Assembly: GCF_000369805.1 (NCBI RefSeq)
Contig: NZ_KB850224.1
Span: forward strand, 3,824,460-3,888,459
Length of the DNA stretch: 64,000 nt
Direction: 5' to 3'
Source: Acinetobacter sp. NIPH 2100
Lineage (GTDB): Bacteria > Pseudomonadota > Gammaproteobacteria > Pseudomonadales > Moraxellaceae
Part shown: positions 26,135 to 34,773 of the stretch, one piece after another
Numbering within the stretch: the first letter of the stretch is position 1
Layout: every line of letters begins with the position of its first letter
Position numbers and translations under genes: made by a program
Notes under the pieces: generated by a model
The model's database searches: none
Told to the model about the DNA's origin: nothing
The model's input: the letters and a program-made list of their open reading frames with translations, nothing else

Positions 26135-26152
26135 TGTAAGCAAAAACGTACA
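26135..26152 (-). promoter_or_regulatory. GacA-like upstream activating sequence, copy 2
   Basis: TGTAAG-N6-CGTACA, as in copy 1 but with a different 6-base centre (CAAAAA instead of AAAAAG). Preservation of both arms while the spacer changed supports a protein-binding site. It lies 20 bp after the PhzF stop codon. Confidence 0.65.
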
Positions 26153-26171
26153 TGGTTTTTTAGTTTATAAG

Positions 26172-26981
26172 TTAAATGAAAATTTCACCTTCTAGATATA
26201 AGCGGCACTCGCCTGAGATTTCAATTCTGTCATCTTCAAGTAATTTGCAATAAAGCACACCACCTCGTTTTGAGGCCTGATAAGCAACGATATTTTCTTT
26301 TTTAAGTCGAGGGTGCCAAAGTGGTATTAATGAGGTGTGCAGCGAACCTGTCACAGGATCTTCATCTATTCCCATTGAAGGCGTAAAGTAGCGAGAAATG
26401 ATATCGAACTCGCTCATTCTTTCATCTGTGGCATCATTTAAACTAGTAATTGCGACACGTCGTCCACCGAGTTTTTTAATCAAATCAAAGTTCGGTTGCT
26501 CATCTAAAACTGCCGCTGTATTGGGATAGATCACAATATAAGCCTGTGGATTGATATATACCTCAGTAACTTCTTGAGACAAGCTCTCTTTTAATGCTTG
26601 AGGAATCACCTCTAATCGATGAGGAATCTGTACAGGAAAATTCATTTTAATCCTGCCTTTTTCACTGCGACTAATAAAAAACTCACCCAAGTTCGCCACT
26701 TGGAAAACTAACGATTCAATTTCAGGTTGATTTTTAAAAATAATAAAACTGGTCGCTAGCGTGCCGTAGCCACAAAACTGTACTTCTTTGACAGGTGAAA
26801 ACCATTTAATTTCATAATTTTGATCATCAATTTTTCTTGCAAAACTGGTCTCAGACAAATTATTTTCTAATGCAATATTCTGCATTACACGCTCATCTAA
26901 CCACTGCTCTAACAACACAACCGCAGCTGGGTTTCCTTTAAAGAGTTGATCACTAAATGCATCGACTTTGTAAATTTTCAT
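26172..26981 (-). CDS. PhzF family isomerase-like protein
   Basis: A 269-residue member of the PhzF/diaminopimelate-epimerase-fold family. The N-terminal KVDAFSDQLFKGNPAAVVLL and LENNLSETSFA, with candidate catalytic Glu44, match PhzF; FCGYGTLATSF and MGIDEDPVTGSLH give the paired glycine-rich anion-binding loops. No other phenazine genes are nearby, so phenazine synthesis is unlikely; homologues often act in detoxification or unknown isomerisations. The gene is divergent from a LysE exporter gene across about 200 bp. The predicted small RNA copy 2 begins right after its stop. Confidence 0.88.
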   Translation of the reverse strand: MKIYKVDAFSDQLFKGNPAAVVLLEQWLDERVMQNIALENNLSETSFARKIDDQNYEIKWFSPVKEVQFCGYGTLATSFIIFKNQPEIESLVFQVANLGEFFISRSEKGRIKMNFPVQIPHRLEVIPQALKESLSQEVTEVYINPQAYIVIYPNTAAVLDEQPNFDLIKKLGGRRVAITSLNDATDERMSEFDIISRYFTPSMGIDEDPVTGSLHTSLIPLWHPRLKKENIVAYQASKRGGVLYCKLLEDDRIEISGECRLYLEGEIFI

Positions 26982-27188
26982 TTTCTGTTACGACTATAAT
27001 TTTTCAATACGATACTCAATCAACAAAACTCATAATGTAAATTTTTGATAAATAAAATGCATTCCTTGCTATCCTTTTAGCTTTAATCCCTAAAAAATCA
27101 AAATCTGCTTTTGATAGAACCTAGCTAATCTTATTTAAACTACACTGTATTATCTTATTTTAAGATTAATTTCAAAAAGACCAAAATA

Positions 27189-27794
27189 ATGCAACTCTCT
27201 ATTATTTTAAGTATGTTTATTTTCTCATTCAGCATGTCCATTTCCCCTGGGCCAATCAACATCACCATTCTCTCATCAAGTTTAATTCATGGTTTTAGAA
27301 AAACATTTCCCTTTATCTCAGGAGCAACAATTGGCTTTACACTGTTATTAATATTATTAGGTTTTGGTTTTAACCAAATAATTAGTCACTATCCTTTTTT
27401 CTTCACATCAATCGAATGTATCGGCATTTTATTTATTTTCTATATTGGTCAAAAGATTATCTTTTCAACACCAAGAGTTGATATCTCAAACAATATTTCT
27501 CTTACTAACTTTATGGATGGATTTCTCTTACAATGGCTTAATCCCAAAGCATGGATTGCCTGTCTCTCTGGTATCTCTTTATTTTCTTCACCCCTAAGTT
27601 ATCATCCATTGCTGCTATTTATTGTGATTTACTTTATCACTTGCTACATCTGTTTAATTCTGTGGGGGATTTCTGGACAGACATTAGCCAAAGTATTAAC
27701 TCACCCACGTCAGATAAAAGTCATGAATACTGTAATGGGAGGATCTTTAATTATGTTATCGATCTATATGCTGATTAAACGATTTTGGGGTTAA
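27189..27794 (+). CDS. LysE family translocator
   Basis: A 201-residue inner-membrane exporter with about six helices. The signature SMSISPGPINITILSSSLIHGFRKTFPFISGATIGF is that of the LysE/RhtB family, exporters of amino acids and derivatives; a later FLLQWLNPKAWIACLSGIS is the second conserved segment. The substrate is unknown. Its 3' end overlaps the convergent LysR gene by 20 bp, and the PhzF gene is divergent, so the three may form one locus for handling an amino-acid-like compound. Confidence 0.88.
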   Translation: MQLSIILSMFIFSFSMSISPGPINITILSSSLIHGFRKTFPFISGATIGFTLLLILLGFGFNQIISHYPFFFTSIECIGILFIFYIGQKIIFSTPRVDISNNISLTNFMDGFLLQWLNPKAWIACLSGISLFSSPLSYHPLLLFIVIYFITCYICLILWGISGQTLAKVLTHPRQIKVMNTVMGGSLIMLSIYMLIKRFWG

Positions 27795-28671
27795 AGGATT
27801 CATATATTTTTTCAATTAGGTCATGCGCAATACCATTGATTGGAATATTGGCAGGCCAAACCGCATATACACTCAAAGGTTCAAGTTTCCACTCTGGTAA
27901 AACTTCCACAATATTCTGTTGCTCAATATCTTCTTGCATTAAATAATCAGGAGGTGCAGCCAATCCTGAACCCAATTTTACCAGTTGATAAGATGCTTCA
28001 ACATTATTCACATAGATATATGGCTGATAAGAAATCTCCACTTCTTCTTTTGTTCCGACATGCCTTAAAATCCGATTGTTTTTTCTCATACTCAATCCTA
28101 TCCACTTCATATCCACCAAATCTTTCGGATGAGTAATTGTTTGATATTGGCTTAAAAAATAGGGTGTTGCAACGATACTTCGAGCGAGAGAAAATAGATA
28201 GCGGGCTTTAAAAGAACTATCTGAAAGCTCGCCAATTCGAAAAGCAATATCGACATTTTCAGCAATGAGATCTGTCCGGCTATCATCGCAAGTAATATGT
28301 AAAGTCAGATCTGTATATTGATCACAGAATGCCGTGATACATTGCATAAACTCTCCATGAATAAAGACCGCAGGGATCGAGATATGAAGCTGTGTTTTTT
28401 TAATAATAGAACGTTGCTTAAAATCTAAAATTCCTGATTCATACGTTACTAACATGGCCTGAGCCGTATCTAGAAGCTTCTGACCATCGTATGTTAAGGT
28501 CATTTTCCTTGTATTTCTATAAAATAAAGCACACTCTAAATTTTTTTCTAGTTTAGTTAGATGTAAACTCACAGTCGCAACAGATAATCCTAAGGCTTTA
28601 GCGCCTTTAGAAATTGATCCAAACTCAGCAATTTTCGCAAAAATAATTAAATATCTTATATCTTCAATCAT
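27775..28671 (-). CDS. LysR-type transcriptional regulator
   Basis: 298 residues. HTH domain: IEDIRYLIIFAKIAEFGSISKGAKALGLSVATVSLHLTKLEKNLECALFYRNTRKMTLTYDG. The effector part (QLHISIPAVFIHGEFMQCITAFC...DIAFRIGELSDSSFKARYLFS) resembles the CrgA/DmlR-like group. It is convergent with, and overlaps by 20 bp, the LysE exporter gene, which may be its target. A 65-aa membrane protein gene lies 44 bp upstream on the same strand. Confidence 0.87.
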   Translation of the reverse strand: MIEDIRYLIIFAKIAEFGSISKGAKALGLSVATVSLHLTKLEKNLECALFYRNTRKMTLTYDGQKLLDTAQAMLVTYESGILDFKQRSIIKKTQLHISIPAVFIHGEFMQCITAFCDQYTDLTLHITCDDSRTDLIAENVDIAFRIGELSDSSFKARYLFSLARSIVATPYFLSQYQTITHPKDLVDMKWIGLSMRKNNRILRHVGTKEEVEISYQPYIYVNNVEASYQLVKLGSGLAAPPDYLMQEDIEQQNIVEVLPEWKLEPLSVYAVWPANIPINGIAHDLIEKIYESFNPKIV

Positions 28672-28715
28672 ATTTTTTGATCTATAAAAGAGAAATTCAT
28701 AAACAAGGATCGAAG

Positions 28716-28913
28716 TTAATCGGAAATTACCACATTACTTTTATAACGTAGATAAAAATTTAAACTTGATAATGCGCCAGCAAAAACACAATACATCATA
28801 AAAATAGTTATATTGATCAGTGGTCGATCTAAAAAGTAATTACTGACTATTGTTCCAAAAGTTAAAATCCCGATACATTCAAAAAAAGAAAATTGTGGTA
28901 TTAAAAATTTCAT
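28716..28913 (-). CDS. Small membrane protein, 65 aa, unknown
   Basis: The sequence MKFLIPQFSFFECIGILTFGTIVSNYFLDRPLINITIFMMYCVFAGALSSLNFYLRYKSNVVISD predicts two membrane helices (about 11-26 and 33-54) and a basic cytoplasmic tail. AAAGGT lies 9 bases before the ATG. The surrounding DNA is AT-rich. It could be cotranscribed with the LysR gene downstream. No homologue recognised. Confidence 0.6.
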   Translation of the reverse strand: MKFLIPQFSFFECIGILTFGTIVSNYFLDRPLINITIFMMYCVFAGALSSLNFYLRYKSNVVISD

Positions 28914-28987
28914 TATTATCTACCTTTATCTTAAATTATCTAAAAATATTTTGAGCTAAACAAATATATAAGATTTAGCCTATAAAT

Positions 28988-29013
28988 AAAAAGCCCCAAC
29001 TTCGGGGCTTTTT
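28988..29013 (-). terminator. Terminator downstream of psd
   Basis: GCCCC/GGGGC stem with an AACTTC loop, A5 on the left and T5 on the right; it lies 18 bp beyond the psd stop and can work in both directions. Confidence 0.82.
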
Positions 29014-29030
29014 AAGATCATTTTGTAAAC

Positions 29031-29882
29031 TTAAACTGAGTGACCTAAACGCTCACCCATCACCACTGTCGAATTGGCTTTAAATTGTTCTTCCCAAACC
29101 ATTTTATCTTTTTCAAATAAAACTACAGCTGTTGAACCTAAATAGAAGCGGCCTAACTCTGCACCTTTATCCAATTTCATTTGATGATGTTGCAATTCAA
29201 CTTTGCCAGATGGTTTTACTTTGCCTGTGGCAACCGTTTCAATACCCGCCACAATCATGGCACCAACTAAAACCACCGCCATACGACCCAGTTCGGTATC
29301 AAATAAACACACCATACGCTCATTACGTGCAAACAAACCTGGTACATTTTCAGCTGTGGTTTGGTTAACTGAGAACAACTCACCCGGAATATATAAAGTT
29401 TCGGTCAAAGTGCCCGCCAAAGGCATATGTACACGGTGATAATCTTTTGGTGATAAATAAACCGTCGCAAATTGGCCATCTTGGAATGGTTTTGCCAGTT
29501 GCGGATCGCCAATCAGTTTCTCAACTGAAAAGCTTTGGCCTTTAGCTTGGAAAATATCACCTGCTTCGATTTTACCCAGTTGCGAAATCGCACCATCCGC
29601 AGGACATACAATGCTATCCGCTTGTTCATCGATGCCACGCACACCATCTTTCAATGCACGGGTAAAAAATTCATTGAAAGATTTATAGTGTTGCGCATTG
29701 CTTTGTTCAGCAATGCTCATATCAATTCCGTATTTTGCTTTGAACGCTTGAATAACAGCAGTTTTTACCAAAAGATTTTCACTTGCGGCAACCTTACCAA
29801 CGACACGGCTCAATTGATGTTGCGGCACAAGATTCTGTGCTTTGATAAAGAGTTGTTTTTTTAAATCTGCTGCAAAACTCAA
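29031..29882 (-). CDS. psd: Phosphatidylserine decarboxylase proenzyme
   Basis: Psd converts phosphatidylserine to phosphatidylethanolamine at the inner membrane. The 283-residue proenzyme cleaves itself in the LGST motif near the C-terminus, where Ser250 becomes the pyruvoyl cofactor (FYLGSTAVVLF). Other family signatures: FFTRALKDGVRGID, CPADGAISQLG with the catalytic Asp, and YHRVHMPLAGTL with the His. Its start overlaps the stop of the upstream rhodanese gene by 4 bp, so they are translationally coupled. A terminator follows. Confidence 0.95.
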   Translation of the reverse strand: MSFAADLKKQLFIKAQNLVPQHQLSRVVGKVAASENLLVKTAVIQAFKAKYGIDMSIAEQSNAQHYKSFNEFFTRALKDGVRGIDEQADSIVCPADGAISQLGKIEAGDIFQAKGQSFSVEKLIGDPQLAKPFQDGQFATVYLSPKDYHRVHMPLAGTLTETLYIPGELFSVNQTTAENVPGLFARNERMVCLFDTELGRMAVVLVGAMIVAGIETVATGKVKPSGKVELQHHQMKLDKGAELGRFYLGSTAVVLFEKDKMVWEEQFKANSTVVMGERLGHSV

Positions 29883-30727
29883 GACGGTGACTCCCCTGAA
29901 ATAATAGGACTATCGAGGCGATTGCCCCATTCACTCCACGCACCATCGTAGGCCCTAACTTGCCAGTTGAGCAATCTTGCCAAAATATACGCCAAGCCAG
30001 AACGGTGATGAGACTGACAGTACACCACCACAGGTTGTTGTAAATTAAAGCCTAATTGTTCTAAACGTTGTTGTGTGCGTTCAAGCGGGTGTAATTTTAG
30101 ATGATTTTCACGGTTTAGGGCAGTACTCCATTCAAAATGCAGTGCATTTGGGATGTGACCGCCACGTCGCGCAGCTAGGCGTAAGCCCGTGTATTCCTCA
30201 TTGCTGCGGCAGTCCCAGAGCTGAATATTGTCTTGTTCGACATGTTGTAACAATTCATGATATTCAATGCGATGCTGCTGCACAGTGTCTAAATCAATCT
30301 GAAAAAGGTTGGCAACAGGTTTGACCGTATCGACTTCAGCTGTAGTTGGTAAACCTGCGCCCAACCAACCATGAATCCCACCATTAATCAAACTGGTGCG
30401 GTTAAAACCAAGGCAATGTAAATTCCAGATTAAACGTCCAGCCCACGCCCCACCTTCATCGTCATAAACCACGACATGATGTTGAGGTGAAATATTTAAC
30501 TTCTCAATTAAAGCCTGTAAGCCTGTTAAATCAGGCAACACCCCATTGGCTTGTTCTTGTTGTGCAACCAAGTATTTAGGCTGTAAATGAATCGCATGGG
30601 GAATATGCAGTTGCTCATACACCGAAGCTCGGCTCAAATCGACAATACGAATCAACTCACTACCTAAATAAGGAACAAGTTGTTCAGGCTCAATCAGTAA
30701 ACCCAGTTTAAAATCTACGTCAGTCAT
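29879..30727 (-). CDS. Thiosulfate/3-mercaptopyruvate-type sulfurtransferase (double rhodanese)
   Basis: A 282-residue protein with two rhodanese domains. The first (about 15-130) has no active-site cysteine and includes VVVYDDEGGAWAGRLIWNLHCLG. The second (about 155-275) carries LWDCRSNEEYTGLR..GHIPNALHFEW and the active-site Cys237 in VVYCQSHHRSG. The loop CQSHHRSG is neither the CRKGVT of thiosulfate sulfurtransferases nor the CGSGVTA of mercaptopyruvate enzymes, so the donor is open. It precedes psd with a 4-bp overlap. It is soluble, with no signal peptide. Confidence 0.85.
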   Translation of the reverse strand: MTDVDFKLGLLIEPEQLVPYLGSELIRIVDLSRASVYEQLHIPHAIHLQPKYLVAQQEQANGVLPDLTGLQALIEKLNISPQHHVVVYDDEGGAWAGRLIWNLHCLGFNRTSLINGGIHGWLGAGLPTTAEVDTVKPVANLFQIDLDTVQQHRIEYHELLQHVEQDNIQLWDCRSNEEYTGLRLAARRGGHIPNALHFEWSTALNRENHLKLHPLERTQQRLEQLGFNLQQPVVVYCQSHHRSGLAYILARLLNWQVRAYDGAWSEWGNRLDSPIISGESPS

Positions 30728-30915
30728 CGTTATGCTGTTTTATCATCCGCATTGGGGATGATATTAACATAGCCGACTTTTTATCTTTGTCTGATTTTTT
30801 GCATTCGTTTAGCAGAAAAGGAGATATAGCATAGAGCTTAAACTAGGATGGATCAAAAATTAAGAACTTGCTGATCATCGCGGAAGTTAAACCATATTGC
30901 TTTCTCGGAAAAATT

Positions 30916-31027
30916 ACTGGTGCTAAGGCGGCATGGATGCCGCCCGTTGAACTGCGGCATCAAGGATGTGCCGTCAGTTCAACAAAAGATTTTTGTTACT
31001 TTTGATCTTTCAAAAGTAAAGAGTGCC
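30916..31027 (+). repeat. Three-hairpin structured intergenic repeat, copy A
   Basis: A non-coding stretch (the gap is 30728-31095) with three consecutive hairpins. Hairpin 1 (30927-30944) is GGCGGC-ATGGAT-GCCGCC. Hairpin 2 (30947-30982) is TTGAACTG/CAGTTCAA, with an inner stem CGGCA/TGCCG around CAAGGATG. Hairpin 3 (30996-31019) is TTACTTTTGA/TCAAAAGTAA. Copy B at 63376 keeps all three with paired base changes. Hairpins 1 and 2 present GGA in loops closed by C-G (CATGGATG, CAAGGATG), which fits the CsrA-binding consensus CANGGANG. There is no terminator-like T run. Strand is assigned only by matching the two copies. Confidence 0.65.
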
Positions 31028-31095
31028 TATACAAACCGCTTATGGGTTTTGAGCTATTTCATGGCTGTGCGAGATTTTGAGTTATGCAAGAATCA

Positions 31096-32301
31096 TTATG
31101 CTTCTTCAATATCAAACACCTGACGCAAATACGCCAAGAACGTATCATTATCCGTCATGGTCTTACCCGGACTATCCGAAATCTTCGCCACGGATTGACG
31201 ATTACACTCCACCAATTTCAACACAATATTCAATGGTTTCTGCCCCATATCATTGGTCAAATTGGTGCCAATCCCAAAACTCACTTGGAAACGGTCTTTA
31301 AAATATTGATGCAATAACCATGCTTTTTCTAAATTCAGACCATCACTAAAGGTTAACATCTTGGTCTTGGTATCAATCTTGAGTTTGCGATAATGCGCAT
31401 AAGCCTTATCACCCCACTCATACGGGTCACCACTGTCATGACGTAAACCATCGAATAATTTGGCAAAATACAAATCAAAGTCACGCAAGAAGGCATCCAT
31501 ACCGACCACATCGGTCAAGGCAATCCCTAAATCCCCACGATACTCTTGTACCCATGCCTCAAGTGCTGCTTTTTGGAAATTACGCAAACGCACATCAAGT
31601 GCTTGAAAAGCCTGTAAGAATTCATGTGCCATGGTACCAATCGGGCTAATTCCCAATTGCTTCGCCAATAGCACATTACTGGTACCTCGAAATACTTTTG
31701 GCGCAGCGGCATGAAATGCTTGTACTACATGTTTTTGCCACTCAAAACTATAGCGACGGCGTGTACCAAAATCTGAAACTAAGAAAGGTGGATCATTTTT
31801 TAGTTGTTCTTGTTCATATTGTTGCAGTTGCACCAGCTTCTGTTGTAGTCGGCGCTCGCCTTCTACCCAGACATCATCATTACGGATACGACGGAAATAC
31901 AGCTCATTGACAATTGCCAAGACAAAAATCTCAAACATCATCGCCTGCACCATTGGGCCTTCAATGCGGATATCTAAACGTCCTGCCTCATCGATACTGG
32001 CTTGAATAAAACGACGCTTCAGCTGAAATAATTCAAGGTAATCAACAAAATCACTTTTGATAAAACGCAATGAACGTAAGTATTGTAATTCATCTTCCGC
32101 AAAGCGCAGTTCACACAGCAAATCCAACTGCTGATTCAAATCATCCAAAATTTCAACCAACGGATAGGCCGTATCTTCTAAATTACGACAGCGGAATAAA
32201 TAAACACTATGCGTTTGCGGAAACTGATGTAACACCACCTGTAACATGGTGAATTTATATAAGTCGGTATCAAGTAATGATTGAATAATTGGTGTAGACA
32301 T
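31096..32301 (-). CDS. pncB: Nicotinate phosphoribosyltransferase
   Basis: PncB converts nicotinate and PRPP to nicotinate mononucleotide for NAD salvage. At 401 residues it is normal for the proteobacterial enzyme. Signatures: LLDTDLYKFTMLQVVLHQFP at the N-terminus, FGTRRRYSFEWQ in the middle (RRRYS includes the phosphoribosyl-contacting Arg), GTMAHEFLQAFQAL, and GLRHDSGDPYEWGDKA, ending with FGIGTNLTNDMG..LNIVLKLVECN. It works in the same salvage route as the nicotinamidase PncA encoded at 47.7 kb. Monocistronic here. Confidence 0.95.
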   Translation of the reverse strand: MSTPIIQSLLDTDLYKFTMLQVVLHQFPQTHSVYLFRCRNLEDTAYPLVEILDDLNQQLDLLCELRFAEDELQYLRSLRFIKSDFVDYLELFQLKRRFIQASIDEAGRLDIRIEGPMVQAMMFEIFVLAIVNELYFRRIRNDDVWVEGERRLQQKLVQLQQYEQEQLKNDPPFLVSDFGTRRRYSFEWQKHVVQAFHAAAPKVFRGTSNVLLAKQLGISPIGTMAHEFLQAFQALDVRLRNFQKAALEAWVQEYRGDLGIALTDVVGMDAFLRDFDLYFAKLFDGLRHDSGDPYEWGDKAYAHYRKLKIDTKTKMLTFSDGLNLEKAWLLHQYFKDRFQVSFGIGTNLTNDMGQKPLNIVLKLVECNRQSVAKISDSPGKTMTDNDTFLAYLRQVFDIEEA

Positions 32302-32440
32302 GACTGACTTGGATCTATTCTCGTTTAAGCATTAAAGCATACTTTTACGCAGAAATGAGTCTGTCTACGACGATGGATATTTCCTTCTCAATAATCTTTT
32401 TTAGAGTCTTTTTAAATTCAAATATTTAATAGAGGTAAGC

Positions 32441-32932
32441 TTATTTCGATAGCGAAGGTTGAATCTCTTTTAAACGTTGCTGTTGTCCAAACTGAATCGC
32501 GAATTGTTCTGCGGTGAGCTGTCCCGTTTTTTCCGCATAGATGTCGCAATCCACCTGACGCAACTGTTTGGCAATACTCCATTCGGCTTTCACAATCGCA
32601 CCCATCAGTGCCGTATGCCCCCGTTTGTCCCGAAGACAACGATTCGCATGATGCTGCAGCAATATTTTTACTGCATCTTTCTGCCCATAATAACTCGCCA
32701 TCATCAATGCGCTATAACCAGAATGATCTTGAATATCAATGGGAAATCCATGCTTTAGAAACTCTTGCAAGACCTCGACATTCCCCACTTTGGCTGCGGA
32801 GAAAAACAGCTCAACCACTTCTTCGGAAGCATTGCCCTGTTCAGATGGTGCTGCGGCATAGACGGAAGCCCCCACACTGCTGCAAAACAAGCACGCAGCA
32901 AACAAGATCGAACGTAATTGGATCATAAACAT
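32441..32932 (-). CDS. Ankyrin-repeat periplasmic protein (AnkB-like)
   Basis: A 163-residue protein with a signal peptide (MFMIQLRSILFAACLFCSSVGASVYAA, cleavage near residue 27) and three to four ankyrin repeats (about 38-140), for example HSGYSALMMASYYGQKDAVKILLQHHANR and KRGHTALMGAIVKAEWSIAKQLRQ. It lies 120 bp downstream of an exported catalase on the same strand. In Pseudomonas aeruginosa the pair katB-ankB has the same arrangement and AnkB supports catalase activity in the periplasm. The same role is likely here by analogy. Confidence 0.8.
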   Translation of the reverse strand: MFMIQLRSILFAACLFCSSVGASVYAAAPSEQGNASEEVVELFFSAAKVGNVEVLQEFLKHGFPIDIQDHSGYSALMMASYYGQKDAVKILLQHHANRCLRDKRGHTALMGAIVKAEWSIAKQLRQVDCDIYAEKTGQLTAEQFAIQFGQQQRLKEIQPSLSK

Positions 32933-33052
32933 ATCCTTAAAAATCTGAAATGAGTGCCTGTAACACTCGCCCTAGGTGCAGGAAAGGCTATTGAGGTTAC
33001 AGGACTTTCTAGGGGTAACATTCAGGCACCTGTTACCACATCAGCAAAGCGT

Positions 33053-34576
33053 TTATTCGTCTTTCAGTTGAGCTGCTTTGCTTTGCACATTGTTCAGATT
33101 CACGTTTAGTGCTTTGGCAAGACGCGTTCCATAGTCAGCATCTGCCTTATAGAAGTAAGACACCATAATGGTTTTTGTTTCGATATCTTTGACCGCGCTT
33201 AAATCAGCCGTAAGGTTACGAATCAGGTCATTCTTTTCCAATGCTGAATAACTACGATATAAATCACCAGCCTGTTTAAATGGCTGCTGTTTCTGAATCG
33301 CGTGCTGCATCACTGTACCCTGCAAAGGTGTTTGTACAGCTCTGGCAATCTCAGAAGATGGCTTTGGTTCAATCGTACTTGGCTCATAATTCACATGAGA
33401 CTCCGTTTGTCCCATGTTCATAAAGCCTTCCTGATTATTGTTATTCACCGCAACACGAGGACGATTCACTGGAATCTGTTGATGGTTCGCCCCTAAACGA
33501 TACAACTGTGTATCTGAATAAGAGAAAATACGACCTTGCAGCAGACGGTCTTCTGAGGGTTCAATCCCAGGAATTAAGTTGCCAGGCGCAAATGCCGATT
33601 GTTCGGTTTCCTGGAAGAAGTTTTTCGGCATACGATTGAGAGTCAACGTTCCGACCTTCGTTTCAGGCACCAGATCATTCGGCCAGATTTTGGTCGCATC
33701 TAATGGATTAAAATCAAATTTATCCAAGTCTTTTGGATCTAGTACCTGAATATACAAATCCCATTTTGGATAATTGCCTGCATAGACATTTTTATACATG
33801 TCATTGGTCAAATGATTCCAGTCACGCCCTTGTACTTCGCGAACCTGATCTAGATTCAGGCCTTTGACCCCTTGTTTCGAACGCCAGTTAAATTTGACGT
33901 ATTTATATTCGCCCTTGTCGTTATAAAGCTTGAAAGCATGGACGCCAAAACCATCCAAAGTACGATAGCTTTCAGGTGTGCCCAAGTTTGAATAGACATA
34001 GGTCAACATATTGATTGACCAAGGTTGAGTCTTTAAGAAATCAAAAATTCGGTTTGGATCTTGAACATTGGTGACTGGATCCGGCTTCATCGCATGTACA
34101 AAATCAGGAAACTTGATTGCATCACGAATAAAGAACACGGGTAGGTTATTCCCCACCAAGTCCCAGTTACCTTGCTGTGTATAGAACTTTACCGCAAAAC
34201 CATGTGGATCACGTGCAGTTTCAGGTGAACCTTTAGGATGAATCACCGTTGAAAATCGAACAAAAATAGGCGTTGTGGTACCTGCTTTAAACATGGAAGC
34301 AACCGTTAAATCAGAGAGGTCTTTGGTGGCAACGAAATCACCATATACCCCTGTACCACGGGCATGTACAACACGCTCTGGAATGCGTTCACGGCCAAAA
34401 CGTTGTAATTTTTGAATCAACTGGACGTCTTGCAACAAGGTTGCACCGTTTGCCCCAGCCGTCATCGAGTTTTGGTTGTCACCAACTGGTGCACCATTGT
34501 CTTTTGTTAAAGGTGCTGCATACGCTGTGTTGAGCGTTGCTGCCATAATTGTAAATAAAAAAGTTCGCTTAAACAT
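33053..34576 (-). CDS. Exported monofunctional heme catalase
   Basis: A clade 3-like small-subunit catalase of 507 residues from the chosen ATG. A signal peptide (MFKRTFLFTIMAATLNTAYA) sends it to the periplasm. Heme-site residues: distal His in RVVHARGTGVYG, Asn in VGNNLPVFFIRDA, and the proximal Tyr ligand in RIFSYSDTQLYRLGANHQQIP. A TTG three codons upstream is a weaker start. It is divergent from dtd; the region between holds TCTAT-CA-ATAGA (34632-34643), which weakly resembles part of an OxyR site. An ankyrin gene follows, as in katB-ankB pairs. It detoxifies external hydrogen peroxide. Confidence 0.92.
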   Translation of the reverse strand: MFKRTFLFTIMAATLNTAYAAPLTKDNGAPVGDNQNSMTAGANGATLLQDVQLIQKLQRFGRERIPERVVHARGTGVYGDFVATKDLSDLTVASMFKAGTTTPIFVRFSTVIHPKGSPETARDPHGFAVKFYTQQGNWDLVGNNLPVFFIRDAIKFPDFVHAMKPDPVTNVQDPNRIFDFLKTQPWSINMLTYVYSNLGTPESYRTLDGFGVHAFKLYNDKGEYKYVKFNWRSKQGVKGLNLDQVREVQGRDWNHLTNDMYKNVYAGNYPKWDLYIQVLDPKDLDKFDFNPLDATKIWPNDLVPETKVGTLTLNRMPKNFFQETEQSAFAPGNLIPGIEPSEDRLLQGRIFSYSDTQLYRLGANHQQIPVNRPRVAVNNNNQEGFMNMGQTESHVNYEPSTIEPKPSSEIARAVQTPLQGTVMQHAIQKQQPFKQAGDLYRSYSALEKNDLIRNLTADLSAVKDIETKTIMVSYFYKADADYGTRLAKALNVNLNNVQSKAAQLKDE

Positions 34577-34773
34577 GCTGTTCAATCCAAAAAATCAAAA
34601 TACCTTTCCTGCACAGGGACTATACAAAGATTCTATCAATAGATAAAAAAGATAATTTTAATAAAACAAATCGAAAAATAAGATCAAAGACAATCAAGTT
34701 CCGTGCTGAGGTCGATGCTGAATGAGCAAATCTGTTAGACTGCTGCCCTGATTCAATACCGATCTTCATTTTT

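Noticed and set aside
26172..26981. Phenazine biosynthesis from the PhzF-like gene
   Set aside because: No other phz genes are present; PhzF-fold proteins are widespread in non-phenazine producers.
34632..34643. TCTAT-CA-ATAGA as an OxyR operator for the catalase gene
   Set aside because: Only part of the four-element OxyR pattern is present and the spacing is wrong, so it is mentioned as a weak hint and not called.
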